Shown here piece by piece: positions 1-9,911 of a stretch of DNA of 64,000 bases. Every line of letters starts with the position of its first letter. Within the stretch, counting starts at the first letter, position 1. Both the position numbers and the translations under genes were made by a program. The notes beneath the pieces are model-generated. The model had not been told where the DNA came from, ran no database searches, and worked only from the letters and a program-made list of their open reading frames with translations. Source of the stretch: Ichthyenterobacterium magnum (lineage in GTDB: Bacteria; Bacteroidota; Bacteroidia; Flavobacteriales; Flavobacteriaceae); assembly GCF_003610635.1 (NCBI RefSeq), contig NZ_RAQJ01000001.1, positions 1,116,474-1,180,473 of the forward strand, read 5' to 3'.

Positions 1-1958
1 TTACCGAAGAAAGCGCTCGTAAACTATTTGGTGATAAAAATGCTTTAGGAGAAATAGTAAACTATGATAATAGGCAAGATTATGTTGTAAGAGGTGTCGT
101 TAAAGACCCTAAAGGACATGCGCATTTTCAGTTTGATATGTTTTTAGCAGATCATCAATATCAAAACATCTGGATGAACAATGGATGGTATACATATGTG
201 AAACTGAAAGAAGATGCAAGTTTTGATGCATTTAAAGCAGAAATGACACGAAACTTCATGAAAAAAATTGAACCAGATGTCGAGCGTTTTCTAAAGATTA
301 CCGCTGAAGAATTTTTTGCGCAAGGCAATGCATTTGAGTATCAATTACAACCATTAAAAGATATTCATTTGCATTCAAAAATGGATTTTGAAATAAAGCA
401 AAATGGTGACATTATTTACATCTACGTATTTATTGGTATTGCGTTGTTAGTTATTTTAATAGCAGGTATAAATTTTATGAATTTATCAACTGCAAGATCA
501 GGTAAGCGCGCAAAAGAAGTTGGTGTTCGTAAAGTTTCTGGAGCTTCCAGAAAAATGCTAATTACTCAGTTTTTAACTGAGTCTGTAATTCAAAGCTTTA
601 TTGCGCTTTTTTTAGCATTCATTCTTGTAGAGTTGTTTTTACCTGGTTTTAATAATATCATGGAAACCAACATAACACTCTTCAATGATTATTTAGGAAA
701 AACCGTTTTATTTGCGCTTTTAGTAACTTTAGTTTATGGGTTGTTTGCTGGTAGTTATCCTGCATTTTTCTTGTCTGCTTTTCAGCCAATTTCGGTATTA
801 AAAGGAGACCTCACAAAAACAAAAGGAGGCGCTTTATTAAGGAAAGCTCTAGTTATAATTCAATTTACGGCTTCTACCATCTTAATTATTGGAATGATTA
901 TTATTTTTAAACAAATCTCTTTTTTACATAATAAAGATATAGGCTTTAAAGGTGATCAAGTTATTGTTGTTCCTCTTCAAACGGACCCAATGACAGAAAA
1001 TTTCAGAAATTATAAAGACATCTTTTTAAAAAACAGTAATGTATTAAGTGTAACAAGAGCTTCATATTATCCTGGTGATAATCCAAACCAAAGTATGTTC
1101 GCTTTAGAAGGAAGAGAAGAGCAATTACCATTATGGAATATGGAAGTCGATTATGACTTTTTTAAGACTTTAGATATCGAGCTTCTTGAAGGGCGTAAGT
1201 TTGAAATAGAAAAAGAGTCAGACTCTATACCTTACTTTATTTTAAATGAAACAGCTGTTAAAAATTTGAATATTGAAAATGCAGTTGGAAGACGTTTAGG
1301 GCGTTACACAGGAAATGATGGTAGCTTACAATATGGAAACATTATTGGTATTGTAAAAGATTTTCATATCGAAGGATTTAATCAACCAATTCGCCCAATG
1401 ATTCTTACAATAGAAAAAAATGTTTGGTTTGCATCATTTAAAATTGCGAAAAATGATATGAACGCTACCATAGATTATATAGAAACAGAATGGAACAAAC
1501 TAGAACCAACACATCCGTTTAGATATACGTTTTTAGATCAAAAATTTGGAGCTTTATTAAGGCAGCAAGAAAACTTTGGAACCATGTTTTTATTTCTTAC
1601 CATTCTTGCTATCATAATTTCAGCTATGGGTTTATATGGATTAGCGTCTTACACCGCAGAGCAAAGAACAAAAGAAATTGGTATACGAAAAGTATTAGGA
1701 GCTTCTGTATCTCAAATTATGAATATGCTTACTAAAGATTTTATAAAATTAGTTTTAGTAGCTAATATCTTTGCGTGGCCTATAACATATCTCTTAGCTA
1801 AAAATTGGTTATCTAATTTTTCATATCAAATAGACATGCCACTATTACCTTATGTTTTTGCAACATTACTGGCGTTAATAATTGCATTGATTACTGTAAG
1901 TTTTCAGGCATATCAATCTGCAAATTCAGATCCAGTTGATGCTTTAAAATATGAATAA
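1..1958 (+). CDS. FtsX/MacB-type ABC transporter permease, 5'-truncated by window edge
   Basis: Permease subunit of an ABC transporter of the MacB/FtsX superfamily, in the inner membrane. The reading frame is open from base 3 with no stop, so the gene begins upstream of the window; the first internal ATG is at 138. A periplasmic core (MacB_PCD-like) is followed by an FtsX domain (membrane segment near 420-480, then the motif KEVGVRKVSGAS), a second periplasmic stretch and a C-terminal FtsX domain carrying the matching motif KEIGIRKVLGAS. The two-FtsX layout, about 800 residues when complete, is common in Bacteroidota. Such permeases export or extract lipoproteins, peptides or toxic compounds, often next to an ATPase and a membrane-fusion protein; neither is visible here, so the substrate is unknown. 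A strong terminator follows. Confidence 0.85.
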   Translation, partial: TEESARKLFGDKNALGEIVNYDNRQDYVVRGVVKDPKGHAHFQFDMFLADHQYQNIWMNNGWYTYVKLKEDASFDAFKAEMTRNFMKKIEPDVERFLKITAEEFFAQGNAFEYQLQPLKDIHLHSKMDFEIKQNGDIIYIYVFIGIALLVILIAGINFMNLSTARSGKRAKEVGVRKVSGASRKMLITQFLTESVIQSFIALFLAFILVELFLPGFNNIMETNITLFNDYLGKTVLFALLVTLVYGLFAGSYPAFFLSAFQPISVLKGDLTKTKGGALLRKALVIIQFTASTILIIGMIIIFKQISFLHNKDIGFKGDQVIVVPLQTDPMTENFRNYKDIFLKNSNVLSVTRASYYPGDNPNQSMFALEGREEQLPLWNMEVDYDFFKTLDIELLEGRKFEIEKESDSIPYFILNETAVKNLNIENAVGRRLGRYTGNDGSLQYGNIIGIVKDFHIEGFNQPIRPMILTIEKNVWFASFKIAKNDMNATIDYIETEWNKLEPTHPFRYTFLDQKFGALLRQQENFGTMFLFLTILAIIISAMGLYGLASYTAEQRTKEIGIRKVLGASVSQIMNMLTKDFIKLVLVANIFAWPITYLLAKNWLSNFSYQIDMPLLPYVFATLLALIIALITVSFQAYQSANSDPVDALKYE

Positions 1959-1976
1959 CAATAAATGAGTTTAAAT

Positions 1977-2009
1977 AAAAAAGGCTTACGATTATTGTAA
2001 GCCTTTTTT
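1977..2009 (+). terminator. Rho-independent terminator after the FtsX permease
   Basis: A 13-bp stem (AAAAAAGGCTTAC / GTAAGCCTTTTTT) with a 7-base loop, ending in a T run. It lies between two convergent genes and its A-rich left arm could make it work in both directions. Confidence 0.8.
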
Positions 2010-2031
2010 GTTTTAATGTATGTTTAAAATT

Positions 2032-2988
2032 CTATTGTACAGTTTCATATTTCTTTTTCAACTGTAAAATCATTTCATTAGTCATGCTTTCTAAATCAAA
2101 ATTATGTTTCCAATTCCAATCTTTTCTAGCAGCAGAATCATCAATAGATTTTGGCCACGTATCAGCAATTTGTTGTCTACAATCAGGATTATAAGTAATT
2201 GTAAAATCAGGAATGTGTTTCTTAATTGCTTCGGCTAATTGTTGAGGTGTAAAGCTCATTGCTGCAATATTATAAGCAGACCTAATTTTAATAGCACTAG
2301 ATGTCGCTTGCATAATACTTACGGTTGCATTAATGGCATCATCCATAAACATCATTGGTAACTCTGTGTTTTCAGATAAAAAAGATTCGTAAGTACCATC
2401 AGTAATTGCTTTATGGTAAATTTCTACAGCATAATCTGTGGTGCCTCCGCCAGGCATTGTTTTCCAACTAACAATGCCTGGGTATCTTATTCCTCTAACA
2501 TCAACACCATATTTTTTATGATAATAGTCACACCAACGCTCACCAACTTGTTTAGTAATGCCATAAACTGTTGTAGGCTCCATAACTGTATGTTGAGGTG
2601 TATTTGCAGTTGGTGTAGTTGGCCCAAATACAGCAATGCTTGATGGCCAAAATATTTTTTTTATAAAGCCTTCTTTTGCAAGATTTAAAACATGAAATAA
2701 AGAATCCATATTTAAATCCCAAGCTTTCATAGGATACTTTTCACCTGTAGCACTTAACATAGCTGCCATAAGATAAACAGTATCTATATTATGTTTTTCA
2801 ATACAAATTTTAACAGATGCATAATCTTGAGCATCTACAATCTCAAAAATCCCAGAATTTACTACATCTAAATTACTGTAACGTATATCACTAGCAATAA
2901 CATTATCTCCACCGTAAATTTCTCTAAGTTTAAAAGTAAGTTCTGAGCCAATTTGCCCACATGCGCCAATAATTAGGATTTTAGACAT
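2032..2988 (-). CDS. tdh: SDR-type L-threonine 3-dehydrogenase
   Basis: 318-residue NAD-dependent short-chain (extended SDR) enzyme that oxidises L-threonine to 2-amino-3-oxobutyrate in threonine catabolism; cytosolic. The N-terminal Rossmann motif GACGQIG spans residues 8-14, and the catalytic Y142xxxK146 pair sits in VYGITK. The stretches YLMAAMLSATGEK, WPSSIAVFGP and MPGGGTTDYAVEIYHKA are characteristic of the epimerase-like threonine dehydrogenases of Flavobacteria, which are unrelated to the zinc-dependent MDR enzyme of E. coli. Length matches the family. Monocistronic, convergent with the upstream permease. A UDP-sugar epimerase is the alternative, but the MPGGGTTDYAV region argues against it. 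Confidence 0.88.
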   Translation of the reverse strand: MSKILIIGACGQIGSELTFKLREIYGGDNVIASDIRYSNLDVVNSGIFEIVDAQDYASVKICIEKHNIDTVYLMAAMLSATGEKYPMKAWDLNMDSLFHVLNLAKEGFIKKIFWPSSIAVFGPTTPTANTPQHTVMEPTTVYGITKQVGERWCDYYHKKYGVDVRGIRYPGIVSWKTMPGGGTTDYAVEIYHKAITDGTYESFLSENTELPMMFMDDAINATVSIMQATSSAIKIRSAYNIAAMSFTPQQLAEAIKKHIPDFTITYNPDCRQQIADTWPKSIDDSAARKDWNWKHNFDLESMTNEMILQLKKKYETVQ

Positions 2989-3155
2989 ATGTTAAAGCGA
3001 TAAATTAAATTTTATCAAAAATAAAAAGAATTAAGTCTACTTAATGCATATAAAATAAAATTAATTATGTTAAAGTTACTAATTGTTAATACGGAGTAAA
3101 TACCAAATTCAAAACAATTTAGTTTAGCTATATTTACAGCAAAATTTAGGTTTTT

Positions 3156-3683
3156 ATGATGCGTTTTGTAAAGTTAATATATATAGTATTTTGTTTTTTT
3201 GTACTGAATTGTAATAATTCGAGCAGCAATAATCAAACTCAAGAAGTAGAAACTACAGTAGATGAAAATCAAATTTCTCAAAAGGATATTGAGAATCTAA
3301 AATATGTAGATATTGGGCTTAGTAACGCTTCAAAAAAAGCAGTTAGTAATTGGCAAAAATTTCAAGAGTTGTCCAATCACATAGATTTTTTAAAACAAGG
3401 CGATTTATCGTTTGTAAAAAGTGAAATAACACTAGTCGATGTTTTTTTTGCTGAATTAAAAACCCAAATACCAAAATCTATCAATACCAATGCAATTGCA
3501 TCAAGATTAACAGTTTTAGAAACCAAATTCTACAAGGCGAACGATTTGTTGCTTATAGACAATATATCAAAAAAAGAAAAGCTTAAAGGTATTAAAGAGT
3601 TACTAATTGCTGTTTCTAACCTAAACCTTCAAATTGACAAAAAGTTTGAACTTGAAACAAATAATGTAAAACGACCTAATTAG
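3156..3683 (+). CDS. Hypothetical lipoprotein
   Basis: 175-residue protein not recognised as a named family. It begins with a typical lipoprotein signal: a hydrophobic segment of about 15 residues ending in VLNC, with Cys19 as the predicted lipidated residue, followed by an Asn/Ser/Gln-rich linker. The rest is mostly helical and charged with no Cys and no clear catalytic motif. Two adjacent ATGs (3156 and 3159) could both serve as start. It is likely anchored in the periplasmic face of a membrane. It precedes the M13 peptidase gene by 122 bp, with no terminator seen between them, so cotranscription is possible. Confidence 0.6.
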   Translation: MMRFVKLIYIVFCFFVLNCNNSSSNNQTQEVETTVDENQISQKDIENLKYVDIGLSNASKKAVSNWQKFQELSNHIDFLKQGDLSFVKSEITLVDVFFAELKTQIPKSINTNAIASRLTVLETKFYKANDLLLIDNISKKEKLKGIKELLIAVSNLNLQIDKKFELETNNVKRPN

Positions 3684-3805
3684 GATTAACCATAAGAGTA
3701 AGAAACCGCCTGTTTTATCTTAATTTTATGTTAATATGTAACATTTTTAACATTGAGGCTTCTAACTAATAACTAATTTTATTCGAATTAAATTAAAAAC
3801 GTATT

Positions 3806-5869
3806 ATGAAAACCAATTTTAAACAAGTTTTGGTTGTTTCTATACTTGCCGTTTTTGCGCTAATAGGGTGCAAAGAAGACGTAAAAAAAGAAACAGCTAT
3901 GGCTGAAAAAATTCCAGGAATTATTCTTGAAAACATGGACACTTCGGTTAGTCCAAAAGATGACTTTTACAATTATGTTAATGGTAATTGGGCAAAAACA
4001 ACTAAAATACCAGAAGACGAAACACGTTGGGGAGGTTTTGGTGTTTTGCGTAAGCAAACTAGACAAGATGTTTTAGATATTGTAAATACATCTAAAGAAC
4101 TAGGAACTTACGCTGAAGGAACTGATCAAAAGAAAGCCTTATTAATTTTTGAAACAGAATTAGATACTGTTGCTAGAAATAAAGCAGGTATTAAGCCATT
4201 ACAACCTTTATTAGATGCAATACAGAGTATCAAAAACTTAGAAGACATGCAAACAGTGTATGCTAAAACCATAGGTGTTTCTGCACCTTTTGCAGGATTA
4301 GCTTCATCTTCTAATCTTAATGACAGTAGTATGAATATGGCTTGGGTTTTCCCAGGAGGACTTGGCTTACAAAGAGATTATTATTTAGATCAAGACTCTA
4401 AATCTAAAGAAATTAGAGAACAATATGTTGCCCATATTGCAAGAATGCTTCAGTTTATCAATTATGATGAAGCAAAAGCAAAAGCATCTTCAGAAAAAAT
4501 ATTAGCACTAGAAACTAAGTTAGCAGAACCTAGACTTGATAAGGTACAAATGCGAGATGCACGTAACTATAACAACCCACTTCCTCTTGCTGAACTACAA
4601 AAAATGACACCAGCTATAAACTGGGAAAAGTTTGTTAAAGATTTAGGAGTTGAAAAAGAAATTGGAGATGTAAACGTTATGCAACCTGTTTATATGGCCG
4701 CTCTTAATGAGTTTTTAACGTCAACAAGCATTGATGATATAAAAATGTTGATGAATTGGAGTACTCTTAACAATGCGTCAGGATGGTTATCTACAGATAT
4801 TGAAAAAGCAAACTGGGATTTTTACTCTAAAACATTATCTGGAGCAAAAGCAATGAGACCTGCAGATGAGAGAGCGTTAGGTACTGTAAATGGAAGTGTA
4901 GGAGAAGCAATTGGTCAATTATATGTTGAAGCTAAATTTCCGCCAGAAGCTAAGGCTAAAGCAGAAAAAATGATTGCTAATGTTATTAAAGCATTCCAAA
5001 ATAGAATTATGAACTTAGATTGGATGACACCAGATACTAAGAAAAAAGCAGTTGAAAAACTTGATAAGTTTACAGTAAAGATTGCTTATCCAGATGAGTG
5101 GGAAGATTATTCTAACCTAATGATTAAAGAAGGAAATAGCTATGCAGAAAATATGTTAGCTGTTGGTAAATGGGCTTCTGAAAAGAACTTGTCTGAAATT
5201 GGTGAGCCTGTTGATAAAACTGAATGGGGAATGCCACCACAAATGGTAAATGCTTATTTTAATCCATCTAACAATGAAATTGTGTTTCCAGCAGCAATTT
5301 TACAGCCACCTTTTTATAACTATACCGCTGATGATGCTGTTAATTACGGAGGAATAGGTGCTGTTATAGGTCATGAAATATCACATGCTTTTGATGATTC
5401 TGGTGCTCGTTTTGATGGTGATGGAAACTTAAAAAATTGGTGGACAGACGAAGATTTAAAACAATTTACCGAACGTGGTAATGCTTTAGCAGAACAGTAC
5501 AGTGCAATTGAGGTTTTAGACAGTGTACATATTAATGGTAAGTTTACTCTAGGTGAAAATATTGGTGATCTTGGAGGTGTACTTGGTGCTTATGATGGTT
5601 TACAGTTACTTTTTGAAGAACAAGGAAGACCAGATGATATCGATGGATTTACAGCAGAACAACGTTTCTTTATGTCTTGGGCTACAGTTTGGAGAACATT
5701 AACGAGAGAAGATGCTTTAAGAACTTTAATTAAAACAGATCCTCACTCTCCAGGAATACAAAGAGCAACACAACCGTTAAAAAACATAGACGCGTTTTAT
5801 GAAGCTTTTGATATTAAAGAAGGCGATCAAATGTATTTAGCTCCAGAAGACAGAGTTAGAATATGGTAA
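3806..5869 (+). CDS. M13 family zinc metallopeptidase lipoprotein (PepO/neprilysin-like)
   Basis: 687-residue zinc endopeptidase of family M13 (neprilysin/endothelin-converting enzyme group), expected to cut small peptides outside the cytoplasm. A signal segment ends in the lipobox LIGC, giving lipidated Cys22. M13_N covers about residues 45-420 and the catalytic M13 domain the rest. The zinc site is HEISH (His523, Glu524, His527) with the third ligand in ENIGD (Glu584, Asp588); the preceding NAYFNPSNNEIVFPAAILQ stretch is the family substrate-binding segment. It ends in RIW, matching the conserved C-terminal Trp of M13. Length is normal. It is followed by a hairpin terminator. Confidence 0.93.
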   Translation: MKTNFKQVLVVSILAVFALIGCKEDVKKETAMAEKIPGIILENMDTSVSPKDDFYNYVNGNWAKTTKIPEDETRWGGFGVLRKQTRQDVLDIVNTSKELGTYAEGTDQKKALLIFETELDTVARNKAGIKPLQPLLDAIQSIKNLEDMQTVYAKTIGVSAPFAGLASSSNLNDSSMNMAWVFPGGLGLQRDYYLDQDSKSKEIREQYVAHIARMLQFINYDEAKAKASSEKILALETKLAEPRLDKVQMRDARNYNNPLPLAELQKMTPAINWEKFVKDLGVEKEIGDVNVMQPVYMAALNEFLTSTSIDDIKMLMNWSTLNNASGWLSTDIEKANWDFYSKTLSGAKAMRPADERALGTVNGSVGEAIGQLYVEAKFPPEAKAKAEKMIANVIKAFQNRIMNLDWMTPDTKKKAVEKLDKFTVKIAYPDEWEDYSNLMIKEGNSYAENMLAVGKWASEKNLSEIGEPVDKTEWGMPPQMVNAYFNPSNNEIVFPAAILQPPFYNYTADDAVNYGGIGAVIGHEISHAFDDSGARFDGDGNLKNWWTDEDLKQFTERGNALAEQYSAIEVLDSVHINGKFTLGENIGDLGGVLGAYDGLQLLFEEQGRPDDIDGFTAEQRFFMSWATVWRTLTREDALRTLIKTDPHSPGIQRATQPLKNIDAFYEAFDIKEGDQMYLAPEDRVRIW

Positions 5870-5890
5870 AATTATAATCAAATGTTAATA

Positions 5891-5920
5891 AAAAAAGCAG
5901 CTTTTAAAGCTGCTTTTTTT
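5891..5920 (+). terminator. Rho-independent terminator after the M13 peptidase
   Basis: Stem AAGCAGCTTT/AAAGCTGCTT with a two-base loop followed by T residues, between two convergent genes. Probably serves both strands. Confidence 0.8.
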
Positions 5921-5940
5921 ATTAACTAATATGCAATTAA

Positions 5941-6627
5941 TTATTCTTTTGGTTTTCTAGTAGCCAAGGCGTCTTTACTAATTTGAGCCATATTAAAATT
6001 AGAGTCCATAGTTAACGCTTCATCTAACAAAGCAATAGCAGCATCAAGATTTGTTTCTTGATTTTCATTAAAAATAATTAATGCTTTTAAATAGGTAAGT
6101 GCAGCTTTTAATGAAACTTGATATGGGGTTTGAGTTTCATAAAACGAACGTTTCATATGATCTTTAACATTTGCTAAACCATAATCAACACTAGTTTTGG
6201 CGCCAGCAAGATTATTGAGTTGAATTTTTAATTCAGCAATTTCATAAGCTAATAATGGATTTGCTTTTCTTTGAAATAAAACTTCATAGTGTTCTAAAGC
6301 CAACTTAGGTTGATTTAAACTTTTTAACGCAATAGCCTTTACTTCTGTGTTAATATCAGAATCTGAAGCATTTTTTTCAATCCCTATAGTATTTAAAGCT
6401 TCACGGTTTCTACCTTCAGAAACATAAATATATGCTAAAGTATCTCTACGTGCTTGTGTAGGTTGTAAAACATCTAAGTGTGTCATCGCATTAATAACAC
6501 CTTGTACATCACCTTGTTTTTTCATTTGTTGGTAATACGTTTCAAAGTGTTTAATTAATTCTGTTTTTGTTTGAGCTGTTATACTAAATGATACCATAAC
6601 AGTTAAAATAAGTACTAGTTTTTTCAT
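5941..6627 (-). CDS. Exported TPR-like protein
   Basis: 228 residues from the preferred ATG at 6627, which begins a clean signal peptide (MKKLVLILTVMVSFSITAQ); an upstream in-frame ATG at 6651 would add eight residues in front of it. The mature part is helical with repeated alternating small/large residues (for example ALEHYEVLFQRKANPLLAYE and AAIALLDEALTMDSNFNMAQ) typical of TPR units, so it is likely a periplasmic protein-interaction module. No enzymatic motif is seen. It is a separate minus-strand unit, convergent with the M13 peptidase. Confidence 0.65.
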   Translation of the reverse strand: MKKLVLILTVMVSFSITAQTKTELIKHFETYYQQMKKQGDVQGVINAMTHLDVLQPTQARRDTLAYIYVSEGRNREALNTIGIEKNASDSDINTEVKAIALKSLNQPKLALEHYEVLFQRKANPLLAYEIAELKIQLNNLAGAKTSVDYGLANVKDHMKRSFYETQTPYQVSLKAALTYLKALIIFNENQETNLDAAIALLDEALTMDSNFNMAQISKDALATRKPKE

Positions 6628-6696
6628 TATAATCTTTATTAATTGCGCCAAAACTAAAAAATTTAATACGATAAACTCTTAAAAATCTGCCAATTA

Positions 6697-7503
6697 TTAA
6701 AGTTCAACTTGAAAACTATAATCTAAATCCTGCATTAACTTTTTAGAGCTAATTCTTTTACCCTTGCTTTTTGATGATAAATTGAATTGAGGAATAGGTA
6801 ATTTCTTAGCAATACAAACAGAAGTATAATGTTCTTTTTTTGTTTGATTTGAAACTGTTGATGCATTAAAAGTAGTATTCCAAAATTCTTTTTCTATAAT
6901 GGAGATTATAATAGCAATACAGTCTTTTTGATGAATTAAATTTACTGGAGCGTTTGAGTTTTTTAAATCAATTTTTCCAGATAGAAAAGTTGCAGGATGT
7001 CTGTTTTCACCATACAAACCACTAAAACGTAATATAGTAGTATTAATTTTTTTTGAATTAGTAAATAACTGCTCAACTTCTAGTAATTGTTGAGCAGACT
7101 TTGAATTAGACGTAGCACTTTGTTCTGTAATTATTGGCATAGTTTTGTCATCGTCATAAACAGATGTCGAGCTTACTAAAATTACATTTTTAATTGAAGA
7201 TGCTTCAATATAAGGCAAGAGAAATGCCATTTTTTTTGCAAAATTAGATTTGGGGTTTTTACGTAATCCTGGAGGAACATTTAAGATTAATGTTTCACTA
7301 TGTGCAAGACATTTTTTAATGTCACCTATTATACCTTTTTCGGTAAGTTGTATTGTATAACCATCTACTTTATGCCTAAAGAGTAGCTCTATCTTTTCTT
7401 TAGAAGTTGTTGAACCTTTTACTTTATAGTGTTTAGTTACAAGAGCTTTTGCAAGCGGAAACCCTAACCAACCACAACCAATAACACTTATTTGTTTACT
7501 CAA
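6697..7503 (-). CDS. NAD(P)-dependent reductase, YeeZ-like SDR
   Basis: 268-residue Rossmann-fold protein with the dinucleotide-binding motif IGCGWLG near residues 8-14, as in YeeZ-type atypical SDR proteins (often annotated as nucleoside-diphosphate-sugar epimerase). STSVYDD (around residues 112-118) and LRFSGLYGENRHP are typical family segments; the Tyr-xxx-Lys catalytic pair of classical SDRs is not evident. The substrate is unknown. The start overlaps the last 8 bases of the upstream M28 peptidase gene, which suggests translational coupling in a two-gene operon. Expected cytosolic. Confidence 0.72.
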   Translation of the reverse strand: MSKQISVIGCGWLGFPLAKALVTKHYKVKGSTTSKEKIELLFRHKVDGYTIQLTEKGIIGDIKKCLAHSETLILNVPPGLRKNPKSNFAKKMAFLLPYIEASSIKNVILVSSTSVYDDDKTMPIITEQSATSNSKSAQQLLEVEQLFTNSKKINTTILRFSGLYGENRHPATFLSGKIDLKNSNAPVNLIHQKDCIAIIISIIEKEFWNTTFNASTVSNQTKKEHYTSVCIAKKLPIPQFNLSSKSKGKRISSKKLMQDLDYSFQVEL

Positions 7504-9823
7504 TAGTAATTGTTTTTTTAATAATTATTGCATCATTTAAAACAAAAGGTTTAGGTATCATATGTGTTGCACGTTTTTTAATCTTAAAAGCGTTATTTTC
7601 AAGTAAATCATAAGAAGCTTCATAAAATTGAAATTCTGTCTTTTGAGACTTTGGTACTGTTACACTTAAATTAAGTGGTTCTTGATTTGCTAAGTAAAAA
7701 CCAAAAAGCCTGTTTGTTTTACGGTTATTAAATATTGAAGTTTCATTATCTTTTTTTGCGACTTCCAATCCATTAATATTAAAAGATTTAAACACGTTTC
7801 TTGAATCTGAAAAAACGTCTATTCTATTTATAAAACGTTGTGGTACTAACGAAATCCTTATATGTCTATCATCACCTATAATAGTATCTTTAGTAATTTC
7901 TACTAAAGGCGCATCAATGTTTTTTATTGCTGCATTTTTACTAAACGTAAATCCTGTGCCATATTTACTTTTAAAAGGAATATCGTTTGAAGCTCTAACA
8001 CTATCTGGGTTATCACTTAAATAATGCTCTGTCCATTGATCCAATATATTATCATAAGTTGCCCAAATTGCTGAGTTAGTATCTAAATCTAATACATACA
8101 CTAAACTATTTGGTTTAGGTGTTTCATTTGTAAATTTTGAATTTAAGTGCGCAGAAACAAAACAGCAAAAAGCAATAAAGAAAAGCGCATATGACCATCT
8201 CTTTTTATGCTGAAATGTATTAAAAATAGAAACAAGTAAACTGTAAATTAAAGTAATTAATACGGTTGATGCCACTAAAATTCCTAAACCTAATCCAACA
8301 GGAAACATTTTAACAAAAGGCGACATGATTACTAATACAGGAACTCCTAACAAGACCATCAAAAATGGGCTTGGCTTCTCTTGTCTTACAAGCACAAAAA
8401 GGCTAATTAATCCAAAGATTACAGGAATTATAAAGAAACTTGCGCCTTTAAGTTTTAAAGCAATTAGGGTGCATATTACAAGCCATAAAAATAATGGAGC
8501 TATTAATAAATTACCTGCATTTTTTGGTTTATAAAACTTATGATAAATTAAAAAACAAATAGCAATTGCTAAAAAAGAAAAAGCCCAAATATAGGTATGG
8601 CCATTATATGTAAACCCATGTAAAACTTCATTATACCTAGGATATAGGGTTGATAAAACTTTCCAACCCAAAAAGCCAATAAGTCCATTAATAATTAGAG
8701 AAAGAAATAAAGGTGCAAAACCAAGACCAATATGTTTAGGGTTTAAGGTTTGTTTTTTAATACCATAATATATTAATACAAAAAAGACAATAAATGAAAG
8801 GATAAGCATTGGTAATATCCATGAAAACGGATAGCTTACGGTTTTAAACAGTGGTACATTAAAATAGATATCATCATCATCACTTTTTAAATTGTTTAGG
8901 TTGGCTTTAGAAAAATAATCAAGTAAAGGCATTAAATAGCTCGCTTGATGCTCTAAGGTTTCTCTATCGAGTCGCTCGTAGGTATCTAAAGCAGTATGGT
9001 AATCAAAATGGTCGTCAATAAAAGCAAAATTAAAACCTTCAATATCTCCATCTTCTCTAAAACGTGTTAAATCAGTATCGTTAGGCAGCATTTTATAAAT
9101 ACTATAGGCAAGAGAGTTAGCAACAGGGAATTTTGGATTTGCTTTTTTAAAAGCTTCAATCATATTATGATTTCCTCCATTAGTTTCTACAAGCATATAA
9201 CTTGGTCCACCACTTCCGCGAGCTTCAAAATTTAAAACTAGACCAATATTTTTTGCCCAAGGATGCTTATTTACAAAAATGTCTGCACCATTAAGTCCAG
9301 ACTCTTCAGCATCAGTGATTAAAATAATAATATCATTTTTTGGGGTTACACCTTGACTTAAAAAAGCACGTAACCCTTCAAGAATTGTTACTACTCCAGA
9401 TCCTGCGTCACTAGCACCAAAAGACGAATGGGCATTGCTATCGTAATGCGTTAAAAGCACTAATGCTTTTGTATTATCACTTCCTTTTATTCGCGCCAGA
9501 ATATTTGTTGGTTTGGTAAAACTTTCCCACTTTCGGTTAAAACTATAATTTTCTTGCAGCTGAACTTCTAAGCCTAGATTTTCTAGCTCTTTAACAATAT
9601 ATTCTTTAACTGAAGCGTGATTTTTAGAACCAACATAATGGGGTTGTTTAGAAATTTCTTTGAGGTGAACCAATGCACGTTCTGTAGAAAAAGACTTAGT
9701 ATCTGCATCTAAAGATGAAATTTTATTTGGCATTAAAGCTGAAAAGCTCCAATAAACGGCTATTATTATAAGAGCAAGCGTTATAGCTTTTTTGAGCATT
9801 TTAAATAGATGTTTAGTTAACAT
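7496..9823 (-). CDS. Membrane-anchored M28 family aminopeptidase
   Basis: 775-residue M28 zinc peptidase with a polytopic C-terminal half, like the ER-type/Fxna layout found in many Bacteroidota. An N-terminal membrane anchor (about residues 13-30) is followed by the M28 domain: zinc ligands His126 (THYD), Asp139 (SDAGSG), Glu200 region and His276 (DYHTALD), with catalytic Glu173/Glu174 in DAEESG. Roughly residues 335-555 hold about eight hydrophobic segments, and a soluble beta-rich tail completes the protein. It probably trims peptides on the periplasmic face. An internal ATG at 9799 (MLKKAITL) is an equally good start. It is the first gene of an operon with the YeeZ-like reductase. Confidence 0.88.
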   Translation of the reverse strand: MLTKHLFKMLKKAITLALIIIAVYWSFSALMPNKISSLDADTKSFSTERALVHLKEISKQPHYVGSKNHASVKEYIVKELENLGLEVQLQENYSFNRKWESFTKPTNILARIKGSDNTKALVLLTHYDSNAHSSFGASDAGSGVVTILEGLRAFLSQGVTPKNDIIILITDAEESGLNGADIFVNKHPWAKNIGLVLNFEARGSGGPSYMLVETNGGNHNMIEAFKKANPKFPVANSLAYSIYKMLPNDTDLTRFREDGDIEGFNFAFIDDHFDYHTALDTYERLDRETLEHQASYLMPLLDYFSKANLNNLKSDDDDIYFNVPLFKTVSYPFSWILPMLILSFIVFFVLIYYGIKKQTLNPKHIGLGFAPLFLSLIINGLIGFLGWKVLSTLYPRYNEVLHGFTYNGHTYIWAFSFLAIAICFLIYHKFYKPKNAGNLLIAPLFLWLVICTLIALKLKGASFFIIPVIFGLISLFVLVRQEKPSPFLMVLLGVPVLVIMSPFVKMFPVGLGLGILVASTVLITLIYSLLVSIFNTFQHKKRWSYALFFIAFCCFVSAHLNSKFTNETPKPNSLVYVLDLDTNSAIWATYDNILDQWTEHYLSDNPDSVRASNDIPFKSKYGTGFTFSKNAAIKNIDAPLVEITKDTIIGDDRHIRISLVPQRFINRIDVFSDSRNVFKSFNINGLEVAKKDNETSIFNNRKTNRLFGFYLANQEPLNLSVTVPKSQKTEFQFYEASYDLLENNAFKIKKRATHMIPKPFVLNDAIIIKKTITIE

Positions 9824-9911
9824 AAAATTACAAAATAATTACCATCAATTTTTGAGTTAGTATAATTCGTTAATTTTTAGTAAATTAAAGGCTAACGTAA
9901 ATTAATTAATT

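Noticed and set aside
2413-2643. Plus-strand open frame inside the threonine dehydrogenase gene
   Set aside because: Antisense shadow of a well-supported gene; Cys/Ser/Asn-rich low-quality translation with no family features.
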